A stretch of DNA of 64,000 nucleotides, taken from assembly GCF_006402735.1 (NCBI RefSeq), contig NZ_CP017174.1, positions 7,668,001-7,732,000 of the forward strand, written 5' to 3'. A model generated the notes under the pieces. The model saw only the letters and a list, made by a program, of their open reading frames with translations. It ran no database searches and had not been told where the DNA came from. The stretch is from Myxococcus xanthus. GTDB taxonomy: Bacteria; Myxococcota; Myxococcia; Myxococcales; Myxococcaceae. This document shows positions 61,804 to 64,000 of the stretch, piece by piece; the stretch's first letter is position 1; each line of letters opens with the position of its first letter. Position numbers and translations under genes: made by a program.

Positions 61804-64000
61804 ATGGCGACGCGCGTCACAGGTGGTGTCTCTTCGGCCGGTGCTTCCACCGCGAGCAGCGCGGCGGCGGAGGCTGCTCGGCGCGCGGCGGAGGCAGCCC
61901 GTCGCGCCGCCGAGGAGGCCCGCCGCAGAGCCCAGGAGGCGTCGCAGCGGGCGCTCGCGCAGGCCCAGCTCTCCAAGGGCCTCCAGGACGCGAAGAATGC
62001 CCCGAAGGCGGGGGTCGCGGCCTCCCAGGCAAGGCAGCTCGCGACGGCCGCCGAGAAGGCGACTCAGCGCGCCAACAACGCCGCCGTGGCCGCGGGGCTG
62101 CCGCGCCCCTTCCCCACCGCCGAGAAGACCTTCCACGACGCACTGATGAAGGACGGCGGTGACTTCTCCAGTCGTCCGGGCCGCTCGCTCTTCGGCACGC
62201 CCGCGCTCGGCGCCTTCCCGGCAGGCTCCCGCTCCGAACCAACCCTCCGCCACCTCGCCGGGCCCGCCGTCGCGCAGACCGCCGCCGCCACCGGCGCGAC
62301 GTCGCCCGACGAGGCCCGCGCCAACCTCGTCGCCGCCCAGCAAGCCTACGACGACGCGAGCAAGAAGGCCGAGGAGCTCAACGAGGCGCTGAACCTGGAG
62401 CTCGCCAAGCTCGGCCCGGCGCTCACCGACGAGCAGAAGCAGCAGTACGTGCAGCAATTCCGGGCGAAATACCCGGATGAGTTCGCCGCCGAGGAGGCAG
62501 CAGCGAAGCAGCTCAACGACGCGCTCAACGACCCGCAGTTGCTTGAAGCCGCCAGGAACAACCCGGACGTCGCCAAGGAGAGCCTTGAGGCGGCAAAGTC
62601 GCTCGGGGAGTCCTCGCAGGCCAAGGGCGCACTCGAGTGGGCTGGCAAGGCGTTGGACCCGAATGGCCCGGCGGGAACCGCCTTCGAGAGCCTCAAGGAC
62701 CAGATTGACGACGACGTCGTGGCGACGGCGCTCACCACCACTTCCGGCCAGCTCCTGGCCGAGAACAACGGCGATGTCCAGGCGGCGCTGGAGCAACTCA
62801 CGGCAATCACCGAGCCGCTCGTCCAGCTCTCCGAGGGAGGCGCGTCCGTCAAGTCTGGCATTGAGACAATCAAGACGGCACTCGCGTCGGGCTCTCCGGA
62901 ACCACTGCTGGAGCTCTCGAAATCAGACGGAAAGCTGGGCGCGGCGCTGGCGGGCGTGGGCGCCGCCTACGGCCTGGCGAGCGCGACGAACGACGCGATA
63001 CGGGGCGAGTGGGGCGACTTCATCAAGGACCTGGCCAGTTCGGGCCGCAGCGGCGCGGAGGCCGCGGCCTTCGCGATGCGCACCCTCGGTGAGTCGGGCC
63101 GCATCGCAGCGCAGACGGGCGAGGCGGCGGCGACGTTCCTCTCGCGCCTGGCGCCCGCGTTCGGTGTGGTGGCCAACTCGGTGGTGCTCGCGGACCACTT
63201 CAAGGACATGGTGGACGACCCGACGGTCGGCAGTGCCTTGCAGACCTTCGGGGACGCGGTGGCGTGGGTGGGAGCGCTCATGGGCACGGGGCTCCCAGGC
63301 GTCGGGCAGATAATCGAGGGCGTGGGTCTGGTGGTCTCCGCGTTCGGCAGCCTGCTCGTCGACAAGGAGAAACAGGAGGCGCTGGACAACGAGTCCGAGA
63401 GCATCCTCCTGGAGATGGGCCTCGACGCGGACGTGGCGGAAACGCTCGCGCACGGCGATGACCAACCCGAACGGCTGTCCTCGGACCTGGGCCTGTCTCC
63501 GGCGCAGATTCAGGACCTCGCCAAGCGCTACCCGACGATGTTCGACGCCCCGGGCCTGGGCCAGGCGGTCATTGACGCCGCCAAGGCGTGCGGCATGAAG
63601 GGCTCAGACGCGATGGGCTTCATTGACACGCTGGCGAAGGGCCGTCCGGACTTCGCGTGGGACTTGCTCGGGGTTATGCCGAATATGCGGGGTGACGGCA
63701 CACACCCGACGGCCACGGACGAATCGTGGCGCACCTACGTCCAGGGCCGCTACCCGGATGCGTACGCCTACGCCCAGCAGCACGCCCCGGACATCTTCGG
63801 CCAGAGCGCGGAGTCGCGCCTCAAGGCGGGCCAAGACTTCGAGCATTACGCCGGGACGATGGACTCCCCGCTCGTGTACGCGAACCTGTGTGAGCAGAAC
63901 AAGGGCGACGAGGCGTACATCAGCGAGTTCATCAATCGGATGAAGGACAACGGCTCCCTGGACAGCTTCGTGCAGTACATCAACCAGTACGGCCTGGACG
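61804..64000 (+). CDS. large Ala-rich protein of unknown function, 3' end outside window
   Basis: The frame is open from ATG 61804 (GGAG 7 bases upstream; ATG 61798 also in frame) to the window end, at least 732 residues. The first ~60 residues are an Ala/Arg/Glu coiled coil (AARRAAEAARRAAEEARRRA). A helical region with Asn/Gln/Lys-rich segments follows. Near residues 480-520 there is a Gly-rich hydrophobic pair (AWVGALMGTGLPGVGQIIEG, VGLVVSAFGSLL), then helical repeats with Tyr/Pro. No Sec signal. Similar N-terminal A-E-A-A-R-R heads occur on large secreted proteins of myxobacteria, as far as I know. A toxin or effector is possible but not shown. Confidence 0.8.
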   Translation, partial: MATRVTGGVSSAGASTASSAAAEAARRAAEAARRAAEEARRRAQEASQRALAQAQLSKGLQDAKNAPKAGVAASQARQLATAAEKATQRANNAAVAAGLPRPFPTAEKTFHDALMKDGGDFSSRPGRSLFGTPALGAFPAGSRSEPTLRHLAGPAVAQTAAATGATSPDEARANLVAAQQAYDDASKKAEELNEALNLELAKLGPALTDEQKQQYVQQFRAKYPDEFAAEEAAAKQLNDALNDPQLLEAARNNPDVAKESLEAAKSLGESSQAKGALEWAGKALDPNGPAGTAFESLKDQIDDDVVATALTTTSGQLLAENNGDVQAALEQLTAITEPLVQLSEGGASVKSGIETIKTALASGSPEPLLELSKSDGKLGAALAGVGAAYGLASATNDAIRGEWGDFIKDLASSGRSGAEAAAFAMRTLGESGRIAAQTGEAAATFLSRLAPAFGVVANSVVLADHFKDMVDDPTVGSALQTFGDAVAWVGALMGTGLPGVGQIIEGVGLVVSAFGSLLVDKEKQEALDNESESILLEMGLDADVAETLAHGDDQPERLSSDLGLSPAQIQDLAKRYPTMFDAPGLGQAVIDAAKACGMKGSDAMGFIDTLAKGRPDFAWDLLGVMPNMRGDGTHPTATDESWRTYVQGRYPDAYAYAQQHAPDIFGQSAESRLKAGQDFEHYAGTMDSPLVYANLCEQNKGDEAYISEFINRMKDNGSLDSFVQYINQYGLD

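Overview
The window looks like an accessory stretch of a myxobacterial chromosome (Myxococcaceae or a close relative). The evidence is high GC with strong G/C third-position bias, many lipoproteins with Cys lipoboxes, a C-terminal Cys/membrane/Arg tail of the MYXO-CTERM type, a propeller-type sensor kinase, two lipoxygenases, and dense IS debris. Genus cannot be set from the sequence alone. No rRNA, tRNA or CRISPR array was seen.

Layout. 0.1-4.4 kb: a cis-prenyltransferase-fold protein, a class II terpene-cyclase-like protein with a pentapeptide-repeat head, and a fused anti-sigma kinase/STAS protein. 4.4-8.5 kb: a decayed ~1.5 kb integrase-core IS split by an IS21-family element with a target duplication. 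9-10.7 kb: cadherin-like/YWTD lipoprotein. 10.9-13.6 kb: gene fragments and one intact hypothetical gene. 13.9-17.7 kb: Zn alcohol dehydrogenase, LysR regulator, EamA transporter (the last of lower GC). 18.2-23.4 kb: three-gene RND efflux operon. 23.7-26.8 kb: Ala/Lys-rich protein, trigger-factor-like protein, small membrane protein, PhnA-type protein. 27.2-42.0 kb: a surface block with M36 protease, two large lipoproteins and a response regulator/propeller sensor kinase pair; two of the lipoprotein genes share a 16-bp upstream motif. 42.3-43.8 kb: IS3 and IS66 debris around one hypothetical gene. 44.1-45.9 kb: a three-gene SDR/Ohr/cupin set with foreign-looking codon use. 46-48.4 kb: repeats, a hairpin-rich noncoding stretch, a small lipoprotein. 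48.5-52.6 kb: class V aminotransferase, recombinase fragment, PQQ-type propeller, second decayed transposase. 52.6-59.2 kb: a compact oxylipin-type locus (two divergent lipoxygenases, an unusual P450 and a fatty-acid desaturase-like protein). 60.3-64 kb: Tat-exported M23-type protein and the start of a large protein that runs off the window.

Two themes stand out. First, the lipoxygenase/P450/desaturase locus reads as a self-contained polyunsaturated-lipid oxidation pathway: the P450 lacks the I-helix acid used for O2 activation, so it may act on the lipoxygenase hydroperoxides. Second, ten copies of a repeat starting TGTGCCTACCC all lie on the same strand. Two sit at the 3' end of the integrase-core transposase, and the solo copies often lie at joints between truncated genes, which suggests IS-end relics left by recombination deletions.
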